In this document: in pieces, positions 1 through 8,312 of the stretch | Position numbering within the stretch: the stretch's first letter is position 1 | How the letters are laid out: each line of letters opens with the position of its first letter | Assembly: GCF_017873175.1 (NCBI RefSeq) | Contig: NZ_JAGGJW010000005.1 | Location: 124,001 to 188,000, forward strand | Source of the DNA: Neorhizobium petrolearium | GTDB taxonomy: Bacteria > Pseudomonadota > Alphaproteobacteria > Rhizobiales > Rhizobiaceae | Reading direction: 5' to 3' | Length of the DNA stretch: 64,000 nucleotides | Notes under the pieces: model-generated | What the model was told of the DNA's origin: nothing | What the model saw: only the letters and a program-made list of their open reading frames with translations | Databases searched by the model: none | Made by a program: the position numbers and the translations under genes

Positions 1-1
1 G

Positions 2-1093
2 GCCAAGATGATGCTCGACGCTACCAGCCCGCAGCCGGAATACGACATTCTTCTGGCGGATGATCCTTGGGTGCCGCAACTCGCGCAGATCGGGGCGCTG
101 AAAGATCTCAAGAGCGACGAGATCTCGGCCATGACCGACAAGGGCTACGACTGGGACGACTTCAATGCCGCACCGCTGGCGGCCGGCGAGTGGAACGGAA
201 AGCAATATGCAGTGCCGGTCCGTTCCAACATGCTGCTGATGTTCTACAACCGCGCGCTCTACGAAAAGGCCGGCGTGCCGGAACCGACGCCACAGATCAC
301 CTGGGACCAGTTCTTCGCCAACGCGCCGAAGCTGGTTCAGGATACCAATGGCGACGGTAAGCCGGACTCCTGGGCGATTGACACCTATTTCGTACGCGAA
401 CCGCTGACCCCTACAATCTGGCAGTCGATCCTCAACTCGAACGGCGGCGCGCTGCTGGATGCATCCGGTGCCCCGGCTTTCGCCAACCAGGTTGGATCCA
501 AGTCGCTGGAAATGCACAAGCGCCTGCTGGAGTTCGCACCACCCGGCGCGCTGGGCCACGGCTTCTCGGAGTCACTTCAGGCCTTCCGCCAGGGTATCGT
601 CGCCAACATGATCACCTGGGGTAGCGTCTACAAGGCGACCGCCGTCGACAAGCAGTCGACCACGCTTACGGTGGAGGATGTCGGCGTGCAGGTCCTGCCG
701 GTCGGCAGTACCAGTGCCGGCACGCACCGTGGCATCTGGATCGCCGGCGTCAGCAGCAAAACGGAGAAGCTCGATGCATCCTGGGCCTTCGTCCAGTGGC
801 TGACCTCAAAGCAGGGCGAAAGCATCAACGCCTCGATGGTCGGTTCCTTCCCCGCGCGCAAGTCCACACTGGCGAGCGAGCCGTCCGAGGCATGGCTGAA
901 GCCGATCTACAAGACCCTCCAGAACGCCTATGACGTCGCCGCCACAGGCAAGATGTGGCGCATCCGCAACCCGAAATCGGATGCGGCGCAGCAGATCCTG
1001 GCGGACGAGATCGCCCGCGGCCTTGCCGGACAGGCCTCTCCCGAGGAAGCCTTGAAGACGGCTGCCGGCAAGATTGCCAAGGTCCTCAAATAA
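2..1093 (+). CDS. ABC transporter substrate-binding protein, family 1 (5' end cut off)
   Basis: This is the periplasmic binding protein of a carbohydrate-type ABC importer. The open frame runs in from the window edge, so the signal peptide and true start lie upstream; 363 residues are visible. The pattern is typical of extracellular solute-binding family 1: a central segment around residues 65-90 with NMLLMFYN and 'ALYEKAG' followed by the usual 'TWDQF', a GIWIAGVSS segment near residue 245, and a C-terminal helical part where family 1 proteins close the ligand cleft. It heads an operon with two MalF/MalG-like permeases and a UgpC-like ATPase. The ligand is not readable from sequence; the neighbouring dehydratase and flavoprotein genes suggest a sugar acid or polyol. 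Confidence 0.9.
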   Translation, partial: AKMMLDATSPQPEYDILLADDPWVPQLAQIGALKDLKSDEISAMTDKGYDWDDFNAAPLAAGEWNGKQYAVPVRSNMLLMFYNRALYEKAGVPEPTPQITWDQFFANAPKLVQDTNGDGKPDSWAIDTYFVREPLTPTIWQSILNSNGGALLDASGAPAFANQVGSKSLEMHKRLLEFAPPGALGHGFSESLQAFRQGIVANMITWGSVYKATAVDKQSTTLTVEDVGVQVLPVGSTSAGTHRGIWIAGVSSKTEKLDASWAFVQWLTSKQGESINASMVGSFPARKSTLASEPSEAWLKPIYKTLQNAYDVAATGKMWRIRNPKSDAAQQILADEIARGLAGQASPEEALKTAAGKIAKVLK

Positions 1094-1108
1094 GAACCGG
1101 GCCCTACC

Positions 1109-1135
1109 GCATGGGTGCTGCCCCAGCACCCATGC
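1109..1135 (+). terminator. Perfect 12-bp hairpin after the binding-protein gene
   Basis: Positions 1109-1120 and 1124-1135 are exact inverted repeats with a 3-nt CCC loop, 15 nt after the stop codon of the binding protein. No T-run follows, so it is more likely an attenuator or 3'-end mRNA stabiliser than a complete intrinsic terminator. Comparable hairpins follow the other two binding-protein genes in the window. Confidence 0.65.
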
Positions 1136-1276
1136 GTTCGCCGCCGGTGAAACGCCTGACGGCCGTATTTCCAGGAAGACCGGCCCGCCTCGCGGACCGG
1201 ACAGCCAATCCCGTGTCGATGCTTTCGGCATCGCATATCCGGGCGGCACCTGCCGCACCCGAACTGACCGAGGAAC

Positions 1277-2506
1277 ATGATGCCAACGAAAGCGATTGTA
1301 AGCGAAGTCAGGACCCTGTCCTGCAGCAACTCCTGGCGCAACTACCATTTCCTGAAGATCACGACCGAAGACGGGATCGTCGGCTGGAGCGAATTCGATG
1401 AATATTTCGGCTCGCCCGCGGTATCGGCGGTGATCAACGAAATCTCCGGTCGCATGATCGGCAAGAGCGCAATGCATCACGAGCATATCCGCGAGGATCT
1501 GCGCAATGTCACTCGGCCGGGTTCCGGCGGCGTAGTCGGTCAGGCGCTCGGTGCGATCGAGAACGCGCTTCTCGATATCAAGGCCAAGGCGCTGGAGGTG
1601 CCTTGCCATGTCCTGCTTGGCGGCAAGGTGCGTGACAAGATCCGGGTCTATTGGTCCCATTGCGTATCCTACCGCACCCGCACGCAGCATTATTCGCCCG
1701 GCATCACAGATATCTCGGGCGTCGAGCAGATCGCCCGCGAGGTCGGAGAAAAAGGTTTCACCGCCCTTAAGACCAACATCTTCCATTATGATGCGCGCGA
1801 TCGCATCGAAGGCTGGTCGCCGGGCTTCGGCCGTCCCTATGAGACAAGCCGCAACGTCGAACGCAAGACACTCAAGGATTTGCGTCGGCATCTCGAGGTC
1901 ATGCGTGCGGAAGCAGGCGCCGACATCGACATGCTGCTCGACCTCAATTTCAACGCGAAGACCGATGGATACGTGAAGATCCTGCGTGAAATCGCCGATC
2001 TCGACCTGTTCTGGGTGGAGATCGACACGCTGGACCCGAAGGCGCTCGCCTATATCCGTTCGCAGAGCCGGCACCCTATTGCTTCCTGCGAGACGTTGAT
2101 CGGTCTCCAACAGTTCCTGCCATTCTTCCGCGAAGGCGCAATCGACGTCGCCATCATCGATACCCCGTGGAACGGCGTCTGGCAGTCGATGAAGATCGCG
2201 GCCGCGGCGGAAGCCTACGAGACCAATGTTGCTTGCCACAATTTCTATGGCCACCTCTGCACGATGATGAATGCGCATTTCTGCGCGGCAGTACCCAATC
2301 TCACGATCATGGAGACCGATATCGACCGCGTCGCCTGGGACCAGGAACTCTTCACCCATGTTCCGGAATACAAGGACGGTCATCTGATCCTCCCCGACCG
2401 TCCAGGCTGGGGCACGGAGCCCATCGAAGAGATGCTTGCGAAATATCCCCCTATCCCGGCCGCGGGCATGTGGAAGCGTACCGAGCCGTCGAAGCTTTCG
2501 ATATGA
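1277..2506 (+). CDS. Mandelate racemase/muconate lactonizing enzyme family protein (probable acid-sugar dehydratase)
   Basis: Enolase-superfamily enzyme of 409 residues that would abstract the alpha proton of a carboxylate and, in this context, most likely dehydrate an aldonic or uronic acid. Visible elements are the N-terminal capping domain (residues 1-125), then a barrel with a candidate base Lys165 in ALKTN, the metal ligands Asp222 (LLDLNFN), Glu248 (WVEIDT) and Glu272 (SCETLIG), Asp295 in IIDTPWNG and a His321 in ACHNFYGH that could act as the second base. The start is the first ATG of a double ATG preceded by GAGGA. It follows the binding-protein gene after 183 nt and precedes the GMC gene. 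The substrate is unknown; mandelate racemase activity itself is not implied. Confidence 0.88.
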   Translation: MMPTKAIVSEVRTLSCSNSWRNYHFLKITTEDGIVGWSEFDEYFGSPAVSAVINEISGRMIGKSAMHHEHIREDLRNVTRPGSGGVVGQALGAIENALLDIKAKALEVPCHVLLGGKVRDKIRVYWSHCVSYRTRTQHYSPGITDISGVEQIAREVGEKGFTALKTNIFHYDARDRIEGWSPGFGRPYETSRNVERKTLKDLRRHLEVMRAEAGADIDMLLDLNFNAKTDGYVKILREIADLDLFWVEIDTLDPKALAYIRSQSRHPIASCETLIGLQQFLPFFREGAIDVAIIDTPWNGVWQSMKIAAAAEAYETNVACHNFYGHLCTMMNAHFCAAVPNLTIMETDIDRVAWDQELFTHVPEYKDGHLILPDRPGWGTEPIEEMLAKYPPIPAAGMWKRTEPSKLSI

Positions 2507-2545
2507 TGGTTAGCGAGCGAGCGGCGGGAGGCGCATGCTTCAATC

Positions 2546-4144
2546 ATGAATGAAACTGTGGATGTCCTCATCATCGGCGCGGGCGCGTCCGGAGCGGCGG
2601 TGGCCTGGAGCCTCGCCGAGACAAAGATGCGCATCCTCTGCCTGGAACAGGGGGACTGGCAGAAACCGTCCGGCTATCCAAGCTCCGGACGGGATTGGGA
2701 GGCGCGGCTTTCGGAAGATTTCGCGATCAGCCCGAACCGCCGGAGACTTGCCGCAGATTATCCCATCAACGACGACGATTCGCCGATCAAGATCGCCAAT
2801 TTCAACGGCGTCGGCGGGGGCACCATTCTCTACGCCGGGCATTATCCGCGGCTCCACCCCTCCGATTTCAAGGTTCGCAGCCTCGACGGCATCGCCGAGG
2901 ACTGGCCGATCGACTATGCCACGCTGGAACCCTTCTATGCCTTGAACGACCGCATGATGGGCATATCCAGCCTTTTGGGCGACCCGGCCTATCCGCCCAA
3001 AGAGGCGGTGATGCCGCCGATCCCGATGGGCCGTACTGGCCAGACGCTCGGCAAGGCGATGAACAGACTCGGATGGCACTGGTGGCCGTCCGATGCCGCG
3101 ATCGTCACACGGGAATACGAGGGACGCGCGCCCTGCATCAATCTCGGCCAATGCGGGTCCGGTTGCGCACAGGGCGCCAAGGGCAGCACCGACGTCACCT
3201 ATTGGCCGGAGGCGATCCGCGCACGCATCGAACTCAGAAGCCGCTGTCGAGTCAGCCGCATCGAGACAAACGAGGCGGGCATGGCAACCGGCGCGTATTA
3301 TTTCGATGCGGACGGCAAGGAGATTTTCCAACCGGCCGAGATCGTCATCATGGCCTGCAACGGCATAGGCACGCCGCGCATACTCTTGAACTCGGCATCG
3401 GACCGCTTTCCAAACGGTCTCGCCAATTCCAGCGGGCTCGTCGGCAAGAACCTGATGCTGCATCCCTATGCACAGATCCGCGGCCATTTCGACCAGCCGA
3501 TGGACGGGCATCGCGGTTCGCCGATCTGCACCTGGAGCCACGAATTCTACGAGACCGACCGCTCGCGCGGCTTCGTGCGCGGCTATTGTTACCAGTTCTC
3601 GCGCGGCACCGGCCCGGTGCGTGCGGCGATCAACGGCATGGCAGATGGCCTCATTCCCTGGGGCGAGGGCCATCACGCCGCCTTCCGCCGGCTGTTCGGC
3701 CACAGCGCCGGCATGGTCTCGGTCTGCGAGGACCTGCCGGAGGAAACGAACCGCGTGACGCTCGATCCGGATCTCAAGGATGCCGATGGCATTCCTGCGC
3801 CGAAGATTACCTATCGGCTGAGCGACAACTCGCGAAAGATGCTGGATCATTCAGTCGCCCGCGGCATCGAGATCCTGAAGGCTGCCGGTGCCCATCACAT
3901 CACTACGAAGGCACCCCTGCCCTATGCCGGCTGGCACCTGATGGGCACGGCCCGCATGGGCGCGGATCCCGAGCGCTCGGTGGTCAACGAATGGGGCCGC
4001 AGCCACGACGTGAAGAACCTTTTCATCGTTGACGGCAGCGTGTTCGTTACCTCTGGCGGCGTCAACCCGACATCGACGATCCAGGCGGTGGCACTCTACA
4101 TCGCCGACCAGATCAAGTCCCGTCTCTACGAGCTTTTCGATTGA
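2546..4144 (+). CDS. GMC family oxidoreductase (FAD)
   Basis: Glucose-methanol-choline flavoprotein of 532 residues, oxidising an alcohol or sugar hydroxyl. The FAD dinucleotide motif GAGASG is at residues 11-16, directly at the N-terminus with no signal peptide ahead of it. The C-terminal GMC region shows WHLMGTARMG from residue 463 and the SGGVNPT loop near 503-509, where the catalytic His/Asn pair of the family sits. The partner gene downstream resembles gluconate 2-dehydrogenase subunit 3, so this is likely the flavoprotein of a membrane- or electron-carrier-linked dehydrogenase rather than an oxidase. No cytochrome subunit is adjacent. Its C-terminal segment ALYIADQI resembles the partial protein at the far end of the window. 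Confidence 0.9.
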   Translation: MNETVDVLIIGAGASGAAVAWSLAETKMRILCLEQGDWQKPSGYPSSGRDWEARLSEDFAISPNRRRLAADYPINDDDSPIKIANFNGVGGGTILYAGHYPRLHPSDFKVRSLDGIAEDWPIDYATLEPFYALNDRMMGISSLLGDPAYPPKEAVMPPIPMGRTGQTLGKAMNRLGWHWWPSDAAIVTREYEGRAPCINLGQCGSGCAQGAKGSTDVTYWPEAIRARIELRSRCRVSRIETNEAGMATGAYYFDADGKEIFQPAEIVIMACNGIGTPRILLNSASDRFPNGLANSSGLVGKNLMLHPYAQIRGHFDQPMDGHRGSPICTWSHEFYETDRSRGFVRGYCYQFSRGTGPVRAAINGMADGLIPWGEGHHAAFRRLFGHSAGMVSVCEDLPEETNRVTLDPDLKDADGIPAPKITYRLSDNSRKMLDHSVARGIEILKAAGAHHITTKAPLPYAGWHLMGTARMGADPERSVVNEWGRSHDVKNLFIVDGSVFVTSGGVNPTSTIQAVALYIADQIKSRLYELFD

Positions 4145-4151
4145 ACCGACC

Positions 4152-4637
4152 ATGACAGCACTCGAAAAAAACCAGCCAGCGGAAGAGCCATTCGAAGATG
4201 CAAGGCAAACGCTGCTTGCAATCGTCGGGCATATGATTCCGGCGAGTACGGAATTCGGCCTGCCCGGCGCTGACGATCCGGCGATCTATGCGGACATTCT
4301 CCGTTCGGTCGGCCGAGACAAACCCCTGCTCTCCAAGGCACTCGATGCTGTCGAGGCCTGGGCCGGCGGTCGCCTCGCGACATTGCCGCGCGACCAGCAG
4401 GCCGCCCTGCTCGCCGAATTTCGTTCCGCCGAGCCTGAGCTTGCAGGCGTTCTGGAGGCCGTGACGGCGCGCTGCTACTATCGCGACGACCGGGTAATGG
4501 CGGCGATCGGCGTAGAGGGGCGTCCGCCCTTTCCGCTCGGCTATGAAGTGGAGGAAGGCGACTGGTCGCTGCTCGATCCTGTACGGGCGCGCGGACCGAT
4601 CTATCGCGCAGTCGGCGAAGGAGGGCAGCGATCATGA
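4152..4637 (+). CDS. Gluconate 2-dehydrogenase subunit 3-like protein
   Basis: Protein of 161 residues resembling the small (gamma) subunit that accompanies GMC flavoproteins of the gluconate 2-dehydrogenase type. The sequence carries the characteristic features 'ILAxVxHMIPA' near residue 24-33, here AIVGHMIPAS, and a C-terminal GxxGRPPFPLGY-like segment (residues 123-136). Such subunits usually have a Tat signal that carries the complex across the membrane; none is seen here, nor in the flavoprotein. The ATG at 4152 lies 7 nt after the GMC stop, and the gene overlaps the permease start by 4 nt (ATGA), showing tight translational coupling. The frame is open further upstream, but that part overlaps the GMC gene. 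Confidence 0.8.
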   Translation: MTALEKNQPAEEPFEDARQTLLAIVGHMIPASTEFGLPGADDPAIYADILRSVGRDKPLLSKALDAVEAWAGGRLATLPRDQQAALLAEFRSAEPELAGVLEAVTARCYYRDDRVMAAIGVEGRPPFPLGYEVEEGDWSLLDPVRARGPIYRAVGEGGQRS

Positions 4638-5563
4638 TGAAATCCGTACCTCCGGCGAAAACTGACGTCAGTCGATCCCGCTGGCGGGACCAGGTCGGCG
4701 ACCTGTTCGAACGCTGGTCCTTTCTGATGCCGAGCATCCTGGTGCTGACCGTGATGCTCGCCTATCCGATCTTCTATACGATCGAGATCAGCTTCGCCTC
4801 CTTCGACATAGCAACGTTCGGTGCCGGCGAATGGATCGGCTGGGCAAACTACGAGGAGGTGATCGGCGATTACCGCTTCTGGGATTCGCTGCAGGTCACG
4901 CTGATCTATCTGGTCATCGCATTGCCGCTGCAGGTCACGCTCGGCTTCGGAATCGCCTTCCTTATCAATGCGGAATGGTGGGGCCGCAGTGCGCTGCGCG
5001 CCCTGTTCATCATTCCGATGGTTGTGGCGCCGGTGGTTGCCGGTGGCATGTGGCGCATGATCCTTGATCCGCTCTGGGGCATCATGAACTATTGGATGGG
5101 ACTTGCCGGTATCAGCTCGCTTGATTGGTTCGGCGATCCGAAGCTCGCCATGGCCGCGATCATCATCATCGACACGTGGCGCTGGACCCCGTTCATCGTG
5201 CTGATTGCCACTGCCGCCCTGCTGGCACTGCCCAAGGACGTGTTCGAGGCAGCGAAGATCGACGGTGCCAACTGGTGGTCGACATTGTGGTCGGTTGCTG
5301 TGCCCCTGCTGGTGCCGATCATCGCGGCGACCTTCGTCATCCGCTGGCTGGGCGCGGTGAAGATGTTCGACATCGTGCTCGCCGCCACCTATGGCGGCCC
5401 CGGCAAGGCTACCAACATCATCAATCTCTTCATCTACGAGGAAGCGTTCCGGTCGCTGCGCTTTGCCGAATCCGCCGCCATGGCCGTGATCGTGCTGGTC
5501 TTGACCATGGTGCTGACCGGCATCTTCCTGCGCGGCAGCCGCAAATTGGAGGAATTGTTTTGA
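4634..5563 (+). CDS. ABC transporter permease, MalF/UgpA type
   Basis: Inner-membrane permease of 309 residues with about six membrane segments, the first at residues 32-53. The cytoplasmic EAA loop that contacts the ATPase is visible near residues 211-230 (EAAKIDGANWW followed by a VPLLVP segment). It belongs with the binding protein at the window start, the permease directly downstream and the ATPase at 7222. It overlaps the previous gene by 4 nt and the next permease gene by 4 nt, so the transporter genes and the dehydrogenase genes are one transcription unit. Confidence 0.92.
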   Translation: MMKSVPPAKTDVSRSRWRDQVGDLFERWSFLMPSILVLTVMLAYPIFYTIEISFASFDIATFGAGEWIGWANYEEVIGDYRFWDSLQVTLIYLVIALPLQVTLGFGIAFLINAEWWGRSALRALFIIPMVVAPVVAGGMWRMILDPLWGIMNYWMGLAGISSLDWFGDPKLAMAAIIIIDTWRWTPFIVLIATAALLALPKDVFEAAKIDGANWWSTLWSVAVPLLVPIIAATFVIRWLGAVKMFDIVLAATYGGPGKATNIINLFIYEEAFRSLRFAESAAMAVIVLVLTMVLTGIFLRGSRKLEELF

Positions 5564-6420
5564 GCGCCAGGGCCCCGGCCGTCTCCTACGATGCCCGCAA
5601 CACGTTGGGCCACAGGCTCCGCATCCTCGCCGGTATCTTCGTCAGTATCGTCTTCCTGTTTCCGATCTACTGGATGGTGCTGACCTCGTTCAAGCAGCAG
5701 GTCGACATCTTCACCAATCCGCCGACCTTCTTCTTCGAGCCGACGCTCGCCACTTACAAAGAGTACATGCGGCGCGCCGACATCGTCAGGCGCATCGTCA
5801 ACACGATCATCGTCGCCGCCGGCTCGGGCCTGTTGTCCATCGTCGTCGGCACCATGGCCGGCTATGCGCTGGCACGTATCCGGCTCAGGGGCGCCGGGAC
5901 GATAGGGCTCATCATCCTCCTGTCGCGCGGCGTGCCGCCCATTGCGCTCGCGGTACCAATGTTTCTGGTCGCGCGTAAACTTGGGCTTACCGACAAGCAC
6001 ATCACGTTGATCCTCGCCTACAGCACCTTCCTCATCCCCTATGTCATGTGGCTGATGCGCGGCTTCTTCCTCGCCCTGCCAAAAGAACTCGAGGAATCGG
6101 CCATGATCGACGGATGCTCCCGCTATGGCGCCTTCTTCAAGATCATCCTGCCGATCTCGCTGCCAGGCCTGCTGTCGACCCTCATCTTCAGCATGATCCT
6201 CGCCTGGGAAGAACTGCTGTTCGCGCTGGTGCTGACCAACCGCTATGCCTCGACCATTCCAGTCGCCATCGCCGGCATCGCGGGCGACACCGTGAACGGC
6301 GCGAACTGGGGGGCGCTCACTGCCGTCGGCACGATCACTGTCGTTCCGGTCGTGATCTTTGCGCTGCTTGTTCAGAAATGGCTTATCAAAGGCTTGGCGG
6401 ACGGCGCGACGAAGGGATAG
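5560..6420 (+). CDS. ABC transporter permease, MalG/UgpE type
   Basis: Second membrane subunit of the same importer, 286 residues, with a first membrane segment at residues 18-40 and the EAA-type loop in the C-terminal half (ELEESAMIDGCSRYGAFF, then ILPISLPG). The start is taken as TTG at 5560 because it overlaps the upstream stop in a TTGA arrangement, is preceded by GGAGGA, and gives a normal N-terminus; the frame is open far upstream but that part is shadow of the first permease. Confidence 0.9.
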   Translation: MSARAPAVSYDARNTLGHRLRILAGIFVSIVFLFPIYWMVLTSFKQQVDIFTNPPTFFFEPTLATYKEYMRRADIVRRIVNTIIVAAGSGLLSIVVGTMAGYALARIRLRGAGTIGLIILLSRGVPPIALAVPMFLVARKLGLTDKHITLILAYSTFLIPYVMWLMRGFFLALPKELEESAMIDGCSRYGAFFKIILPISLPGLLSTLIFSMILAWEELLFALVLTNRYASTIPVAIAGIAGDTVNGANWGALTAVGTITVVPVVIFALLVQKWLIKGLADGATKG

Positions 6421-6450
6421 ATCGCGGCAAGCTTGTGCAACCACAACTGG

Positions 6451-7143
6451 ATGGATTTCATGCAACAACCGAAGACCTTCACCACCAAGACCGAGCTGGC
6501 CCGGCAGCATATCCAGTCCATGGTCCTCTCCGGCAAAGTAGGCCCTGGCGACCGCATCACCACGCGCGAAGTCTCCGACGCGCTCGGCATCAGCGAGACC
6601 CCCATCCGGGAGGCCATCCGCAGCCTTGCCTCCGAAGGCTGGCTTGCGGTGCAGAATCATATCGGCGCCGTGGTCCAGGGGCTCAAGGTCGAGCAGATCC
6701 GCGAGATCAGCGCGCTGCGCGGCCTGGTTTGCGGTCTGGCCGTGGAACTCGGCGCGGCGAGTTTCGACGAGGAACGGTTGCGCAGGATCGATGAGAATCT
6801 CGAGGCGTCGGCCGGGGCGCTCGATGCGGACGATTTCGCACTGTTCGCCGAGAAGAACTACGAATTCCACCAATTGCTCTGCGACAACCCGGAATCGCCA
6901 TGGTGCAAGCGGCTGCTCGAAAACATGCATGGGCTGATGTCGGCCCAGCGCCATGGCATTCCCCCGCAGCCGGCACGCCTGAGGGAAGCACTGAAGGAGC
7001 ATACGAAAATCCGCGATCACTTGCGCGGCGGCGACTATGCAGCCGCGGCGGCAATGGTCAATCAACACGAGAAGAACACCGGTGACTTCCTGATCCGGAT
7101 GATCGAGGAAATGCCGAACGGGGGCCGCAGCCGCCAGACCTGA
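6451..7143 (+). CDS. GntR family transcriptional regulator (FCD type)
   Basis: DNA-binding regulator of about 230 residues. An N-terminal winged helix-turn-helix is visible (ITTREVSDALGISETPIREA, about residues 33-52), followed by an all-helical FCD ligand domain with the conserved 'EKNYEFHQLL' metal-binding helix. It sits inside the sugar operon between the second permease and the ATPase, which points to local control of this transporter. The start is uncertain: ATG at 6451, ATG at 6460 (with GGATGGA a few nt ahead) and TTG at 6433 are all possible. Confidence 0.88.
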   Translation: MDFMQQPKTFTTKTELARQHIQSMVLSGKVGPGDRITTREVSDALGISETPIREAIRSLASEGWLAVQNHIGAVVQGLKVEQIREISALRGLVCGLAVELGAASFDEERLRRIDENLEASAGALDADDFALFAEKNYEFHQLLCDNPESPWCKRLLENMHGLMSAQRHGIPPQPARLREALKEHTKIRDHLRGGDYAAAAAMVNQHEKNTGDFLIRMIEEMPNGGRSRQT

Positions 7144-7221
7144 CGGGGCAGGCACCGCCCCTTTGCGGTGAACAAAGCAAACTATGCCCGGGGAAAGGGC
7201 AGGAAATGGGAGGAGTTCCGA

Positions 7222-8292
7222 ATGGGTACGGTGCAAATACGCGAGGTCCGCAAGTCCTATGGCGCGGTCCAGGTTCTGCATGGGATCTCGATCGACATCG
7301 AGGACGGCGAATTCGTTGCGCTCGTGGGCCCGTCTGGTTGCGGCAAATCTACCCTGCTCCGGATGATCGCCGGTCTCGAAAGCATCAGCGGTGGCGACAT
7401 CGCTATCGGTAACCGTGTGGTCAACAACGTAGCGCCGAAAGACCGGGATATCGCCATGGTATTCCAGAACTATGCCCTTTATCCGCACAAGAACGTACGG
7501 GACAACATGGGCTTCGCTCTACAGCAGCGCCGCGTACCAAAGCCTGAGATCGCAAAGCGCGTCAACGAGGCAGCTCGGATCCTCGGACTCGAGCATCTGC
7601 TGGACCGCAAGCCGCGCCAGCTTTCGGGCGGGCAACGCCAGCGCGTCGCCATGGGCCGCGCGATCGTGCGCGATCCCAACGTTTTCCTGTTCGACGAGCC
7701 GCTGTCGAACCTGGATGCCAAGCTGCGCGTGCAGATGCGCTCGGAGATCAAGGAACTGCACCAGCGGCTGAAGACGACGACGATCTACGTCACCCACGAC
7801 CAGATCGAAGCGATGACGCTCGCCGACCGGGTCGTCGTGATGAACGGCGGCGTCGTGGAACAGGAAGGTCCACCGCTCGAACTCTACGACAGGCCGGCGA
7901 GCCTGTTCGTTGCTGCCTTCATCGGCTCGCCGCCGATGAATTTCCTGCAAGGCCAGATCATCGAAGGAAACGGATTGCGGCTTGAAGACAACACCGTGCT
8001 CGGTCTTCCGGCGGCCGATCCGAAGCAACGCAGGCAGGTCACCATCGGCGTCAGGCCGGAGCATTTCGTCATCGCCGAAACCGGCTGGCCCGCCACGGTT
8101 TCCATCGTCGAGCCGACCGGGTCGGAAACTCAGATCACCGCCCGCCTTGCCGGCCAGCTCATTCGCATACTCGTTCGCGGGCGAACGTCGGCCATGCCCG
8201 GCGATGAGATCCGTCTCGCCGTGACACCGGGCGACATACATTTCTTCGACGCTGCTCCGATACCAGAGCTGGCATCGGCCGAAGACGCCTGA
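7222..8292 (+). CDS. ABC transporter ATP-binding protein, UgpC/MsmK type
   Basis: ATPase of 356 residues energising the importer encoded upstream. Walker A GPSGCGKST is at residues 36-44, the LSGGQRQRVA signature near 134-143, Walker B VFLFDEP just after, and the switch histidine in VTHDQ. The C-terminal 100 residues form the TOBE/MOP-like regulatory domain typical of sugar ATPases (IGVRPEHF). The start at 7222 follows GGGAGGAG at 7208-7215; an upstream in-frame GTG is less well placed. The gene is separated from the permeases by the GntR gene. Confidence 0.93.
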   Translation: MGTVQIREVRKSYGAVQVLHGISIDIEDGEFVALVGPSGCGKSTLLRMIAGLESISGGDIAIGNRVVNNVAPKDRDIAMVFQNYALYPHKNVRDNMGFALQQRRVPKPEIAKRVNEAARILGLEHLLDRKPRQLSGGQRQRVAMGRAIVRDPNVFLFDEPLSNLDAKLRVQMRSEIKELHQRLKTTTIYVTHDQIEAMTLADRVVVMNGGVVEQEGPPLELYDRPASLFVAAFIGSPPMNFLQGQIIEGNGLRLEDNTVLGLPAADPKQRRQVTIGVRPEHFVIAETGWPATVSIVEPTGSETQITARLAGQLIRILVRGRTSAMPGDEIRLAVTPGDIHFFDAAPIPELASAEDA

Positions 8293-8312
8293 CGGCCGAA
8301 AAGGAGAAGGAC

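Noticed and set aside
5434..7488. A 684-residue minus-strand frame across permease, regulator and ATPase genes
   Set aside because: Antisense shadow with Arg/Asp/His-rich low-information sequence, crossing three well supported genes.
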